A stretch of DNA of 64,000 nucleotides, from positions 2,604,001 to 2,668,000 of the forward strand of contig NC_013739.1 in assembly GCF_000025265.1 (NCBI RefSeq), given 5' to 3'. Origin of the DNA: Conexibacter woesei DSM 14684 (GTDB lineage: Bacteria > Actinomycetota > Thermoleophilia > Solirubrobacterales > Solirubrobacteraceae). Within the stretch, counting starts at the first letter, position 1; every line of letters starts with the position of its first letter. Made by a program: the position numbers and the translations under genes. The notes under the pieces were generated by a model that saw only the letters and a program-made list of their open reading frames with translations, was not told the DNA's origin and ran no database searches. This document shows positions 27,973 to 38,980 of this stretch, one piece after another.

Positions 27973-28011
27973 CCCCCTGCGGGCGGACCTGCGCGCTCCG
28001 CCCGCGGGGGG
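27973..28011. terminator. Strong hairpin downstream of the DUF11 gene
   Basis: CCCCCTGCGGGCGGA (27973-27987) pairs with TCCGCCCGCGGGGGG (27997-28011) along 15 positions with one G-T wobble and a 9-base loop. It lies about 115 bases beyond the DUF11 stop and 36 bases upstream of the histidine kinase start, both on the minus strand, so it may end the former transcript. The rest of the 188-bp gap is plain C-rich sequence. Confidence 0.5.
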
Positions 28012-28125
28012 AAGGGCCGGCGTGCGTGTCAGCCCGCGCGCGGCCCCGGCCCCGCCCGCGGCCGCCCTCCCGCGCCGGGCGCCCCTCCCGCGCGGCCACC
28101 CGCCCGCGGCCGCCCGCCGCGCGCG

Positions 28126-31100
28126 TCAGCCCGTCACGCCGCCGCCGCGCCCGCTCCCCGCCGCCGGCAGCACCTGCAGCCGGGCGCGCGCACGCGCGAC
28201 GGCGCGTGCGTTCGCGCCCGTCGCGACCGCGGTGTTCGCGAGCGTGCCGGCGCGCGCGGTCCGCGCCACGTGCGCCGTCAGCCGGAAGCGCAGCGTGGTG
28301 CCGGCCGCGACGCGGCTGCGCGTCCAGCAGGCGTTGCCGCGCCGCATCTGCGCGCCCGGCGCCGAGCGGTAGGAGAGGCCGGCCGGCAGGCGGTCGCAGA
28401 CGCGCAGCCCGCGCGCGTCGCCCGGTCCGGCGACGCGGACCGCGATCGTGAAGCCGACGAGCCCGCCGGCGCGCACCGTGCGGCGGTCGGCGGTCTTCGA
28501 GACGACGAGACGCGTCGCCTCTGGCGCCACGTCCACGCGCGACCGCGCTGCGTTGTTCGCCGTGTTCGGGTCCGCGGTCGCGGCGCTCACGCGCGCGGCG
28601 TTGACCAGCTCCCCGGCCGCCTGCGGCACGACGGTCAGCACGATCGACGCGCGTGCGCCGGAGGCGAGCGTGCCGAGCTGGCAACGCAGCGCCGGCGCGC
28701 TCGCGCAGCGACCCGCGGCCGTCCTCGCCGAGACGAATCTGACCGATCTCGGCAGTGTGTCGGTCACGACCACGTCGCTCGCCGCCTGCGGCCCGCGGTT
28801 GCGCACGACCAGCTCGTAGCGCAGCCGCTCGCCGATGACCGCTCGGCCGAGAGCGCGCTTGCCGAGGACGAGGTCGGCGCTCGCCGCCGCGGGGGAGACC
28901 GGCGGGCCGGTCGGCGTCGTCGGAGTGGTCGGCGGAACGGGCGGCTCCGGCGGTCTCGGCGGCTCGGGGTCGCGCGGCGTCACGGCGATCGTCGCGTCGT
29001 CGCTGTTGTTGGCCGTGAGCGGGTCTCTCGTGTCCGATCCTGCGCTCGCGAGGTTCGACAGCTGCTGCCCGGCGAGCGAGTCGCCGACGGTCGCGGTCAC
29101 CGCGAACGTGCGCGAGGCGCCGCTGGCGAGCGTGCCGGCGTCGCACGTCAGCGAGCCGCCGGCGGCGGCGCAGCCGGGGGCGGAGACGAGCGTCAGCCCG
29201 GCCGGGAGCGCGTCGGTCACCTGCACGTTCAGCGCGCTGCTGGGGCCGTTGTTCGTGACGGCGAGGCTGTAGGTCACCTGTCCGCCGGCTCTCGGCGCCG
29301 CCTCGTCGACCGTCTTTGACAGCTCGACGTCGGCCGCGGGGATCACGACGCTGGTGGTCGTCGCGGCGTTGTCGGTCAGGTCCGGGTCGCCTGTGGTGGT
29401 GGTGACGACGGCCGAGTTCGACAGCACCGTCCCCTCGGTCGAGGGCAGCAGCGTCCCGGTGATCGTGACCGTCGCGTCACCACCCGAGACGATCGGTCCG
29501 AGCGGGCAGCGCACGGTGTTGTCCGCCGGCGTGTGGGTGCACGGGTCGCCCTGCGACGACACCGCCGATCCGAACACGAACCCGGCCGGCAGCGGATCGG
29601 TCACGTGGACGCCGAGCGCGGTCTGCGGCCCGTCGTTGTGGACTCTGAGCGTGTATATCGCCGGCGCGGTCGAGTCGAGCGGGTCGGGCGACGCCTCCTT
29701 CACGATCGAGACGTCGGCGGTCGGCGCGACGGTCACGCTCGCGTTCGACCCGTTGTTGTCGGTCACGGGGTCGACGACGGCCGATCTGACCTCCGCGATG
29801 TTGGTCGCGACGATCGGGCCCGGGCCGGTCGCGTTCACCGTCGCGACCACCGTCACGGTCGCCTCGGCGCCGACCGCGAGGTCGCCGAGGTTGCAGGTGA
29901 CCGGGCCGGTCGTGCACGAGCCCTGGCTCGCGCTCGCGGAGTCGGCCGCGAGGCCGGCCGGCAGGAAGTCGTCGACGACGACGCCGGGCGCCAGCGACGG
30001 ACCGCCGTTGCGGACCCGCACTCTGAACGTCACCTGCTCGCCGGTCAGCGCTGCGAGCGGCGTCGCGGTCTTGAACAGCGAGAGGTCCGCGCGCGTCGTC
30101 GCCTGGCCGACGTTCGTGCCCGCGTTGTTCGACAGGTCGGCGTCGCCGCCGCCCATCACGATCGCGGTGTTGGCGATGCTGCCGACCGGCGGCGGGTCGG
30201 TCGCTCTCGCGGTGATGCTGATCGCGGGATAGCTGGCGCCCGCTGCGAGTCTGTCCGAGCGGGAGCATTCGACGCTCACCGGCGCCGCCGCCGGCAGGAC
30301 CGCGGGCGTGCAGGTCCAGCCGGCGCCGCCGACCGCGACGACCTCGTCGAACGCTCTTCCCAGCCCACCGGGGAAGTCGTCGGTCACCGTCACCGTTCTG
30401 CCGTCCGTCGCGGCGGTGCCGGAGTTGGTCACGGTGAGCGTGAAGTCGACCGTGCCGCCGCCGACCGCGACGAAGTTCGCCGGCGTCTTGGCGACGACGA
30501 GGTCAGGCGCGGCGACGGTCGAGGTGGCGGCGTTCGAGTCGGCCGACAGCGGAGCGCCGAGCGTTCTCGCGAAGAAGTCGGCGTGGGCGGCGTTGACGAG
30601 CTGCGTCCCGGCAGGGACGCTGTCGACCGTCACGTCGAAGGTCACGACCGCCGTCCCTCTGCCGCCCTCCAGGATCCCGCCGTGGGTCGAGGTCGCGCCG
30701 GTGCCGACGTTGTAGAAGACGCGACGGGTCGCGGGGTCGTAGAACGCCCCTGGCGGGTTCGGCACGCCGTTGATCGTGAGCGAGCCCGGCACGAACGCCG
30801 TGTGGTCCGGGATCTCGTCGCTGATGACGACGTTCGTCGCGTCGTCGGGGCCGGTGTTGGCCGCTCTGACCGTGTAGCGCAGCGTGTCGCCGGCCTCGAC
30901 CAGGCCGCCGCCGAGATCCTGCACGGCCTTGCTCAGCTCCACGTCCGGCGCGATCAGCTCGGTCGCGAACGTGACGACGCCGGGGAAGTAGGTCTCGCCG
31001 CCGGTCGTCAGCCGGATCGCGGCGCTCGTGTCGCCGTTGCCGAGGATGCCGCTGGCGTCCGAGATGATCGAGTCATAGCCGAGCTGGTTGACGTAGTTCG

Positions 31101-32016
31101 GGTCCTTCGCGGTGAACTGCACGCCGCCGTGGGAGATCGCGCTGTTGAAGAAGTTGTTCGCAGGGTTGGTGGCGTCTCTCAACGTCGTCGTGTTGAGCTT
31201 CGCGCTGTCGCCGGTCGAGCCGGCGTCGCCCTCGTAGGCGACGAAGCCGAGCTGTGTGCTGACCGCGCCCGTGGGCGGGGTCTTGAAGCCGTCGACGCCG
31301 ATCGTGACGTTTCTGTTGCCGCTGTTGACGACCTGGAAGCCGTCGAAGATCGACAGGTTGCGCGGCGGCTGCGCGGTGTCGCGGTAGGCGACCACGAGCG
31401 ACCAGCCGGCCTGGCGGTCTCTGCCTGTGCCGGCCTGCACGTTGCCGACCCAGTAGGTGCCCGCGCCGGCGGCGGCGACCTGTCTGGTGACGTCGACCGC
31501 GCCCTGGAAGTCGTTGCCGTCGGTCGTGAGGAAGTCGAGCTGCGAGGCGAGCAGCGGCTGGTAGGCGGTCTCGCCTGGGACCTTCAGCTGCACGGTGTCG
31601 CGCGCGGCGGCGTTCGGCGGCGGCGCGCCGCCGTCGCCGGTGCCGGAGTCGCCGCCCCAGTAGAGCATCGCCTTCAGCACGGTCGCGCCGGGCGGCAGCG
31701 CGAGGTCGGCGCTGGACGAGTTGAAGATCCCCGGCCCGCCGGCCGGGTCGGCGTCGACGTACTGCATGACGTACGCGTTGTTGTTGTTCGCCGACGCGGG
31801 CGAGGCGGTGCCGGCCTGCGCGGCCGCGCACTGCGCGTCGGCCGCCGGGCACGTCATCAGCGTGTTCGCGACGATCGTGACGTCGCCCGTGTCGTTCGTC
31901 GCGAAACGCTGCTCGAACGTCCGCGCGGCGCCTGACGCCGTCGCGCTCCACACTGCCAGCAGCGCAATCGCCGCGGCCACCACCGCTCCCGCCTGCCAAC
32001 CCCGCATCCGCGCCAT
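28126..32016 (-). CDS. Large secreted surface protein with seven DUF11 modules
   Basis: A roughly 1296-residue exported protein. A signal peptide (MRGWQAGAVVAAAIALLAVWS, cleaved near SGAA) precedes a ~340-residue N-terminal domain rich in Asn/Gly/Thr (VMQYVDADPAGGPGIF, KAMLYWGGDSGTGDGG). Seven ~120-residue DUF11-type beta modules follow; each opens with a phrase like ADVELSKTVD and has VTNNGPSSALNVQVTDALPAG. A Pro-rich spacer (PEPPRPPEPPVPPTTPTTP) separates modules five and six. No LPXTG or membrane anchor is present at the C-terminus, so it is released or held non-covalently. Several initiators are possible (32043, 32016, 32007); 32016 has the most typical signal sequence. It is likely an adhesin or structural surface protein. 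Arg is often AGA. Confidence 0.85.
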   Translation of the reverse strand: MARMRGWQAGAVVAAAIALLAVWSATASGAARTFEQRFATNDTGDVTIVANTLMTCPAADAQCAAAQAGTASPASANNNNAYVMQYVDADPAGGPGIFNSSSADLALPPGATVLKAMLYWGGDSGTGDGGAPPPNAAARDTVQLKVPGETAYQPLLASQLDFLTTDGNDFQGAVDVTRQVAAAGAGTYWVGNVQAGTGRDRQAGWSLVVAYRDTAQPPRNLSIFDGFQVVNSGNRNVTIGVDGFKTPPTGAVSTQLGFVAYEGDAGSTGDSAKLNTTTLRDATNPANNFFNSAISHGGVQFTAKDPNYVNQLGYDSIISDASGILGNGDTSAAIRLTTGGETYFPGVVTFATELIAPDVELSKAVQDLGGGLVEAGDTLRYTVRAANTGPDDATNVVISDEIPDHTAFVPGSLTINGVPNPPGAFYDPATRRVFYNVGTGATSTHGGILEGGRGTAVVTFDVTVDSVPAGTQLVNAAHADFFARTLGAPLSADSNAATSTVAAPDLVVAKTPANFVAVGGGTVDFTLTVTNSGTAATDGRTVTVTDDFPGGLGRAFDEVVAVGGAGWTCTPAVLPAAAPVSVECSRSDRLAAGASYPAISITARATDPPPVGSIANTAIVMGGGDADLSNNAGTNVGQATTRADLSLFKTATPLAALTGEQVTFRVRVRNGGPSLAPGVVVDDFLPAGLAADSASASQGSCTTGPVTCNLGDLAVGAEATVTVVATVNATGPGPIVATNIAEVRSAVVDPVTDNNGSNASVTVAPTADVSIVKEASPDPLDSTAPAIYTLRVHNDGPQTALGVHVTDPLPAGFVFGSAVSSQGDPCTHTPADNTVRCPLGPIVSGGDATVTITGTLLPSTEGTVLSNSAVVTTTTGDPDLTDNAATTTSVVIPAADVELSKTVDEAAPRAGGQVTYSLAVTNNGPSSALNVQVTDALPAGLTLVSAPGCAAAGGSLTCDAGTLASGASRTFAVTATVGDSLAGQQLSNLASAGSDTRDPLTANNSDDATIAVTPRDPEPPRPPEPPVPPTTPTTPTGPPVSPAAASADLVLGKRALGRAVIGERLRYELVVRNRGPQAASDVVVTDTLPRSVRFVSARTAAGRCASAPALRCQLGTLASGARASIVLTVVPQAAGELVNAARVSAATADPNTANNAARSRVDVAPEATRLVVSKTADRRTVRAGGLVGFTIAVRVAGPGDARGLRVCDRLPAGLSYRSAPGAQMRRGNACWTRSRVAAGTTLRFRLTAHVARTARAGTLANTAVATGANARAVARARARLQVLPAAGSGRGGGVTG

Positions 32017-32078
32017 CCCTTTGTCGCGCCTCACTCGGCACATAGCCGCTCAAGGCGCTTCTATCCAGAACGGCCGGA

Positions 32079-32888
32079 TCAGGAACCAGCGTGCTTCGCC
32101 GCCCACGTCAGCGCGTAGTCGGCGACGTCCTCCCAGCCGTCGATCGCGGGCAGGAGGTGGGGCCCTTCGAACTCTCTGACCTCGGTGACCGTGTCGGACT
32201 TGTAGTGCTTGGCGTTGGACTGCTGGATCTTCGGCGGCATCAGGTGGTCGTCGCTGCCGGAGATGAACAGCAGCGGTGCGCGCTCGTCGTTCTTGTAGTT
32301 CACCCAGGTGTCCTGGTGGCCGGGCTGGAGGTTGGCGAGCGCGCTGCCCCAGAAGATTCTGCCCGAGGCCGGGATCGCGTAGCGCTCGTAGAGCCGCTGT
32401 GACTCCTCTTCGCTGAAGGTGTTCGTGAACGCGTAGTACCACTGCTCGTGCGTGAAGCCGACCGCCTTGTGACGGTTGGCCGGGTTCTTCAGCACCGGCA
32501 GCGCCGCCTTCACCTGCGACAGCGGGACGATCGGGACGCCCTCGGTCGGGGCGGAGTTGATCGCGACGCCGGCGGCGCCGAAGCCGCGGTCGAGCAGCAT
32601 CTGCACGAACGCGCCGCCGGCCGAGTGGCCGATCAGGATCGGCGGCTCCTCCAGCGCCCCGACGACCGACTCCAGCTTCTCCATGATCGCCGGCACCGTC
32701 AGCGCCTCGATCGGCCCCGTGTCGGCGTTGAGCGCCTCGACCTCGACCTCGAAGCCGGGGTAGGCGGGGGCGAGCACGTGGTAGCCCGCTCTCTCGTAGC
32801 GCGCGATCCAGTGCTCCCAGCTGCGCGGCGTGACCCAGAAGCCGTGGACGAGGACGATCGTGTCGGGTCTGGCCGCGTCGCTGGTCAT
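32079..32888 (-). CDS. Alpha/beta hydrolase
   Basis: A 269-residue cytoplasmic hydrolase. The strand-turn IVLVHGFWVTPRSWEHWI gives the oxyanion region. The nucleophile elbow is GHSAGG, the acid is in FISGSDDHLMPP, and the base is in EGPHLLPA, so the catalytic triad is complete. The start is ATG at 32888 with GAGAGGACC upstream. It is transcribed divergently from the ArsR operon with 131 bases between starts; that gap holds the ArsR-like operator near 33000. Substrate is unknown; the group includes esterases and haloperoxidase-like enzymes. Confidence 0.85.
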   Translation of the reverse strand: MTSDAARPDTIVLVHGFWVTPRSWEHWIARYERAGYHVLAPAYPGFEVEVEALNADTGPIEALTVPAIMEKLESVVGALEEPPILIGHSAGGAFVQMLLDRGFGAAGVAINSAPTEGVPIVPLSQVKAALPVLKNPANRHKAVGFTHEQWYYAFTNTFSEEESQRLYERYAIPASGRIFWGSALANLQPGHQDTWVNYKNDERAPLLFISGSDDHLMPPKIQQSNAKHYKSDTVTEVREFEGPHLLPAIDGWEDVADYALTWAAKHAGS

Positions 32889-32995
32889 GCGTCGGTCCTC
32901 TCGCGTGGGGTGAACGGTGGCTGGAGGCCGACCGTACAGGCGGCTGTCGGCCAGCGCCAGCGCCAGCGTTGACACGAGCGCGCGAGCCGCTATAT

Positions 32996-33011
32996 TCAAC
33001 TTCTGTGTTGA
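32996..33011. promoter_or_regulatory. ArsR-type operator, TCAAC-N6-GTTGA
   Basis: A perfect 5-bp inverted repeat, TCAAC (32996-33000) and GTTGA (33007-33011), lies nine bases before the ATG of the ArsR gene and follows the A/T-rich stretch TATAT. Helix-turn-helix repressors of the ArsR-SRPBCC group commonly bind such sites at their own start. If so, repressor bound here would block the operon's transcription directly. Confidence 0.5.
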
Positions 33012-33019
33012 TCAACCAA

Positions 33020-33358
33020 ATGGATGAACAGGACCGGCTCAGCGCGACGTTCGCCGCGCTCGCAGACCCGACGCGGCGCGCCATCCTCGCGCGGCTGACG
33101 GAGGGGGAGGCGACCGTGAACGAGCTGGCGGAGCCGTTCCCGATCAGCCTCCAGGCGGTCTCCAAGCACCTCAAGGTGCTTGAGAGAGCAGGGCTGATCG
33201 CGCGCGGGCGCAGTGCGCAGCTGCGGCCGTCGCGGATCCAGGGCGAGGCGCTCAAAGGCGTCGCCGACTGGGTCGCCGACTACCGCGAGTTCTGGGAGGA
33301 GAGCTTCGACCGGCTCGGCGAGCACCTGACCGAGCTGCAGCGGAGAGCGGCGAGATGA
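33020..33358 (+). CDS. ArsR-family winged-helix repressor
   Basis: A 112-residue ArsR/SmtB-type regulator. LSATFAALADPTRRAILARLTEGEATVNELAEPF is the typical N-terminus and ISLQAVSKHLKVLERAGLIARGR the recognition helix and wing. It lacks the Cys-x-Cys metal motif, so it is not a classical metal sensor; this subgroup is usually linked to SRPBCC (AHSA1) partner proteins. ATG at 33020 is chosen; GTG at 33005 is in frame and would extend into the operator. The stop overlaps the SRPBCC start (ATGA). Confidence 0.88.
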   Translation: MDEQDRLSATFAALADPTRRAILARLTEGEATVNELAEPFPISLQAVSKHLKVLERAGLIARGRSAQLRPSRIQGEALKGVADWVADYREFWEESFDRLGEHLTELQRRAAR

Positions 33359-33792
33359 GCGCGGAGAGAGCGTGGGAGATCGCGATCACGCGGATCTACG
33401 ACGCGCCCCGCGAGCTGGTCTGGAGAGCGTGGACCGAGCCCGAGCAGATCGCGCGTTGGTGGGGCAAGCGCGGCTGGAGCACGCCGCTGTCGTCGGTCAC
33501 GCTCGACGTCCGTCCCGGCGGCGTCTTCCGGCTGCTGTCGATCTCCGAGCACGACGGCAGCCACATGCAGCTCGACGCGGTCTACCGCGAGGTCGTCGCG
33601 CCCGAGCGGCTGGTCTTCGGCGGCGCCGACGGCCGGGTCGGGACTGTCACCTTCACCGACCTCGGCGACGGTCGCACCGAGATGGAATTCCACACCACGA
33701 TCCACACGACCGAACAGATCCGGCGTGCGGCCGAGGGCGGCTTGTCGAGCGCCTTCGACCGCCTCGCCGAAACACTCGAGGAGCAACGATGA
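33355..33792 (+). CDS. SRPBCC (AHSA1-like) domain protein
   Basis: A 145-residue START-like single-domain protein. ITRIYDAPRELVWRAWTEPEQIARWWG is the family hallmark, followed by TLDVRPGGVFRLL and a C-terminal helix (AAEGGLSSAFDRLAETLEEQ). The fold makes a hydrophobic pocket that binds lipids or aromatic compounds; no catalytic residues are recognisable. Its ATG overlaps the ArsR stop and its own stop overlaps the VOC start, giving a tight three-gene operon. The conserved ArsR partnership suggests that it senses or handles the operon's inducer. Confidence 0.85.
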   Translation: MSAERAWEIAITRIYDAPRELVWRAWTEPEQIARWWGKRGWSTPLSSVTLDVRPGGVFRLLSISEHDGSHMQLDAVYREVVAPERLVFGGADGRVGTVTFTDLGDGRTEMEFHTTIHTTEQIRRAAEGGLSSAFDRLAETLEEQR

Positions 33793-34157
33793 ACATCACC
33801 GGCGTCGACTTCATCACCGTGCCGACGCGCGACTTCGACGCGGCGAGCGAGTTCTACACCGACGTGCTCGGCCTGACGCAGTCGGTCAGATGGGGCGACA
33901 TGCCCGCCGCCGAGTTCGAGACCGGCACACTGACGATCGCGGTCATGCAGTCCGACGCGTTCGGGCTCGCGTTCGCGCCGCACACGCACCCGATCGCGCT
34001 GCACGTCGACGACGTCCACGCGGCGCGCGCCGAGCTGGAGGGCAAGGGCGTCACGTTCGGAGCCGAGACGCTCGACAGCGGCGTCTGCCACATGGCGCAC
34101 TTCTCAGATCCGGACGGCAACGCGCTGATGTTCCACGGCCGCTACGCGCCGCGCTGA
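33789..34157 (+). CDS. VOC-family (glyoxalase/bleomycin-resistance fold) protein
   Basis: A 122-residue VOC protein with two beta-alpha-beta-beta-beta halves. VDFITVPTRDFDAASEFYTDVLGL begins the first half, PIALHVDDVHAARAELEGKGVTF the second, and HFSDPDGNALMFHGRY ends it. Acidic and His residues at the usual metal positions are partly present (H in IALHVDD; D-P-D-G-N). It is last in the ArsR-SRPBCC operon. It could be a dioxygenase-like or binding protein; the substrate cannot be told from sequence. Confidence 0.82.
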   Translation: MNITGVDFITVPTRDFDAASEFYTDVLGLTQSVRWGDMPAAEFETGTLTIAVMQSDAFGLAFAPHTHPIALHVDDVHAARAELEGKGVTFGAETLDSGVCHMAHFSDPDGNALMFHGRYAPR

Positions 34158-34166
34158 GGGGCCGCT

Positions 34167-34185
34167 CTACTACGATCAGTAGTAG
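34167..34185. promoter_or_regulatory. BlaI/CopY-type operator directly before ctaG
   Basis: CTACTAC (34167-34173) and GTAGTAG (34179-34185) form a perfect 7-bp inverted repeat around GATCA. The right arm touches the ATG at 34186, so a bound repressor would cover the translation start or a leaderless transcription start. Arms and spacing are identical at 38928-38946. The cognate repressor is probably the BlaI homologue at 38519-38917. Confidence 0.75.
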
Positions 34186-34976
34186 ATGACCACGGCCGCC
34201 GTCGTCCTGCTCGCCCTCGCGGCGTTCGCCGTCTACCTGCGGGGCTGGCGGGCGCTGCGGGCCGCGACCGGCCCCGACGAGGCGAGCGGCCGGCGGCTCG
34301 CGCTGTTCGCCGGCGGGCTGGCGGTGGCGGCCGGCGCGCTCGCCGGCCCGCTCGACGCGCTCGCCGACGGCTCGCTGCTGGTGATGCACGCCGTGCAGCT
34401 GCTGCTGCTCACGACGATCGCGCCGCCGCTGCTCGTCGCCGGCGTGCCGCACGGCTTCGTCGTCGCGCGTGACGGCGCGCCGCGCGCGTTCGTGCGCCCG
34501 CTCGCGAACCCGCTCTGGTGCCTGCTGGCGTTCGTCACCGTGGTGTGGGTCTGGCACGCGCCGCCGCTGTTCGACGCCGCCGGCGGCGACGCGGCGCTGC
34601 GCGCGCTCCAGCACGCGTCGTTCCTCGCCGTCGGCGTCGCGCTCGCGTGGCCGCTCGTCGGCCCGTTGCCAGGGCTCCCGCGCCGCCTCACGGGCTTGCG
34701 CAGCTCGTCTATCTCGGCGCCGGCGAGCTGGCCGTCGGCGTGCTCGGGATGTGGCTGGCCTGGTACCCGAAGCTCGCGTACGACGGCTACGGCACCGGCA
34801 CGTGGGGCCTGAGCGCGACGGCCGACCAGTCGCTCGCGGGCGTCGTGCTGCTCGTCGTCGCCGAGCCGCTCGTCGTGATCGAGGTCGCGATCGTCTTCAT
34901 CCGCGTGCTTTCCAGCTCGCAGGGCGAGCCGGACGACGCCGCGCAGGCGTCCGGCGCAGGCGCGCGCTCGCGGTAG
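34186..34976 (+). pseudogene. CtaG-like cytochrome c oxidase assembly protein, frameshifted
   Basis: The product resembles the caa3-type CtaG integral membrane family, which helps copper delivery or assembly of cytochrome oxidase. The first frame (MTTAAVVLLALAAFAVYLRGW onward) carries the family core LLVMHAVQLLLLTTIAPPLL and VVWVWHAPPLFDAA, and is correct up to about 34670 (WPLVGPLPG). The rest (HGLAQLVYLGAGELAVGVLGMWLAWYP, ATADQSLAGVVLLVVAEP) is in another frame to the stop at 34976. One base appears to be missing within about 34670-34690. It is either a natural inactivation or a sequencing error. The start codon abuts the BlaI-type operator. Five bases separate it from the convergent P-type ATPase gene. 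Confidence 0.75.
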
Positions 34977-34981
34977 GGCGT

Positions 34982-37390
<2,409 letters not shown>

Positions 37391-37510
37391 GCCATCCACC
37401 CTGGCGCTCATATGCGCAGATGTCAATATGTCGCAGAGATGTCGCGAAGAGGTCTCATTCCCGCAACAGTGACGGGCGCCGCCGCCGGGGCGGTCGCGAG
37501 GTGAGGCATT

Positions 37511-37533
37511 CTGCACCCCTATAGGGGGAGCAG
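37511..37533. promoter_or_regulatory. G/C-tract inverted repeat in the ATPase/M56 divergent region
   Basis: CTGC-A-CCCC-TATA-GGGG-GA-GCAG forms an interrupted palindrome, 36 bases before the M56 gene start. C-tract/TA/G-tract palindromes of this sort are bound by CsoR-type copper or formaldehyde sensors, but no CsoR gene is in the window. Direct repeats ATATGCGCAGA and ATATGTCGCAGA at 37410-37436 nearby may be a second site. The remaining 178-bp gap shows nothing else. Confidence 0.4.
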
Positions 37534-37568
37534 ATTGACGAAGGTCCCGAACATCTAGCCTGTCGGCC

Positions 37569-38522
37569 ATGCTCAGCCGACCCCGCGCTCCGAGCCTGCA
37601 TGCGACGCTCGCGGCGCTCGGCGTCCTCGCGACGCTGCTGGCGGCGGTGACCTTCGTCACGTCCCTCGCCCTGCACGTCGGGCCACACGCCGGTCCGTTC
37701 GCCGCGGTCGCGGCGTGCCGCGGCTTCCTCGCGACGCACGCGACGCTCGGCTGGGCGCTCGTCGGCGGCCTCGGAGCGCTGGTGGCGACCGTCGCGATGC
37801 GGGCGGCGCGCGCCGTGCGGCGCCATCGGCGTGCGAGCAGCCGCAGCCGCGCCGCTCTCGCGCGCGCCAGAGCGTGCACCCTGCTCGGCCGAGAGGCCCA
37901 CCTGCTCGACGATCCGCGCCCGCTCGCGTTCTGCGCCGGCCTGCTGCGGCCGCGCGTCTACGTCTCGCAGGGAGCGCTCGACGGCCTCGGCCGCGACGAG
38001 CTGCTCGCGCTGCTCGCGCACGAGGCCCATCATGCGCGACGCCGCGACCCGCTCCGCCGCGTGCTCGCCGACGTGCTCGCGGAGAGCCTCTTCTTCCTGC
38101 CGGTCCTGCGGCCGCTCGGCGAGCGCCGCGCCGCGCTCGCGGAGCTGCGCGCCGACGCCGCGGCGGTCGCGGCGTGCGGCGGCGACGTGCGCGCGCTCGC
38201 CGGCGCGCTGCTGTCGTTCGAGCAGGCCGACCTCGGCGCGGCGCACGGCGTCGACCCCGAGCGGGTCGACCGGCTCGCCGGCCTCCCGACCGGCTGGACG
38301 CCGCCGCTGGCGCCGCTGCTGGCAGCGTTCGCCGCGCTCGCCGGCGTGCTCGCGGTCCCGCTCTTCGCGGTCGAGCACGCGACCGGCGCCGCGCTCGACC
38401 TGACCGCCTTCGGCGTCTCGGTCTGCGTCGCGGCGCTCGTCGCGCTGCCGCTGCTGGCGGCGGCTGCCGCCCCCGCCGTGACCGCCGTCCTGCGCGACCG
38501 CCGCAGTACGCTGACACCGTGA
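37569..38522 (+). CDS. M56-family membrane metalloprotease (BlaR1/MecR1-like)
   Basis: A 317-residue membrane zinc protease. Two N-terminal hydrophobic segments (LAALGVLATLLAAVTFVTSLAL; LGWALVGGLGALVATVAM) and two C-terminal ones bracket a cytoplasmic domain with HEAHH at 151-155 and a downstream acidic helix (LAELRADAAAVA). It lacks the extracellular penicillin-binding sensor domain of true BlaR1, so it is not a beta-lactam receptor of that form. The BlaI-type repressor gene follows with a GTGA overlap, giving the standard protease-repressor pair in which the protease inactivates the repressor upon a signal. Confidence 0.88.
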   Translation: MLSRPRAPSLHATLAALGVLATLLAAVTFVTSLALHVGPHAGPFAAVAACRGFLATHATLGWALVGGLGALVATVAMRAARAVRRHRRASSRSRAALARARACTLLGREAHLLDDPRPLAFCAGLLRPRVYVSQGALDGLGRDELLALLAHEAHHARRRDPLRRVLADVLAESLFFLPVLRPLGERRAALAELRADAAAVAACGGDVRALAGALLSFEQADLGAAHGVDPERVDRLAGLPTGWTPPLAPLLAAFAALAGVLAVPLFAVEHATGAALDLTAFGVSVCVAALVALPLLAAAAAPAVTAVLRDRRSTLTP

Positions 38523-38917
38523 CGAGACCCGATCCGCAGGTGCCGCCAGCCGTCGCCGGCCTCGAACGCGAGGTGATGGAGGAGGTCTGGGCGCATGACG
38601 GCGAGGAGCTGACCGTGCGCCAGGTGCTCGACGCGCTCAACGGCCGCGACGAGCGCCAGCGCGCGTACACGACGCTGATGACCGTCCTCTCGCGTCTGCA
38701 CCGCAAGCGCCTGCTCGACCGTCGCCGCGACGGCAGGACCGACCTGTACAGCGCGGTGCTCCCGCGCGAGCAGTACGTCGAGGCGCGGGCGCGCGAGGAG
38801 GTCGACGCGCTCGTCGGGACCTACGGCGACGTCGCGCTGGCGCACTTCGCGCGGCGCGTCGCCGAGCAGGATCCGGGCAGTCGCGAGCGCCTGCGCAGGC
38901 TTGCCGGGCGCGATTGA
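38519..38917 (+). CDS. BlaI/MecI/CopY-family repressor
   Basis: A 132-residue winged-helix repressor. LEREVMEEVWAHDGEELTVRQVLDALN and YTTLMTVLSRLHRKRLLDRRRDGRT are diagnostic, and the C-terminal helices form the dimerisation part. No C-terminal Cys motif of the copper-sensing CopY type is seen, so proteolysis by the M56 partner is the likelier control. GTG at 38519 overlaps the M56 stop. Two identical BlaI-like dyads in this window (34167-34185 before ctaG, 38928-38946 before the DsbA-like gene) are its probable targets. It has no such site at its own start, so the pair may be expressed constitutively or from the CCCC-TATA-GGGG region. Confidence 0.9.
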   Translation: MTRPDPQVPPAVAGLEREVMEEVWAHDGEELTVRQVLDALNGRDERQRAYTTLMTVLSRLHRKRLLDRRRDGRTDLYSAVLPREQYVEARAREEVDALVGTYGDVALAHFARRVAEQDPGSRERLRRLAGRD

Positions 38918-38927
38918 CCAGGGCCGT

Positions 38928-38946
38928 CTACTACGACGTGTAGTAG
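38928..38946. promoter_or_regulatory. BlaI/CopY-type operator before the DsbA-VKOR operon
   Basis: CTACTAC (38928-38934) and GTAGTAG (38940-38946) form a perfect 7-bp dyad around GACGT. It starts 11 bases after the BlaI stop and lies 35 bases before the DsbA-like start, where a core promoter is expected. Arm sequence and 5-base spacing match the site at 34167-34185 exactly. Confidence 0.78.
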
Positions 38947-38980
38947 GATCCGGGCGCGCCGCCACCGCGGCGTCCCGTCC

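Noticed and set aside
34670-34690. Programmed frameshifting in the ctaG-like gene
   Set aside because: The sequence has no slippery run, and members of this family are normally encoded in one frame.
37391-37440. ArsR/SmtB zinc operator before the P1B ATPase
   Set aside because: There are direct repeats (ATATGCGCAGA, ATATGTCGCAGA) but not the usual inverted 12-2-12 layout, and no metal-type ArsR gene is adjacent.
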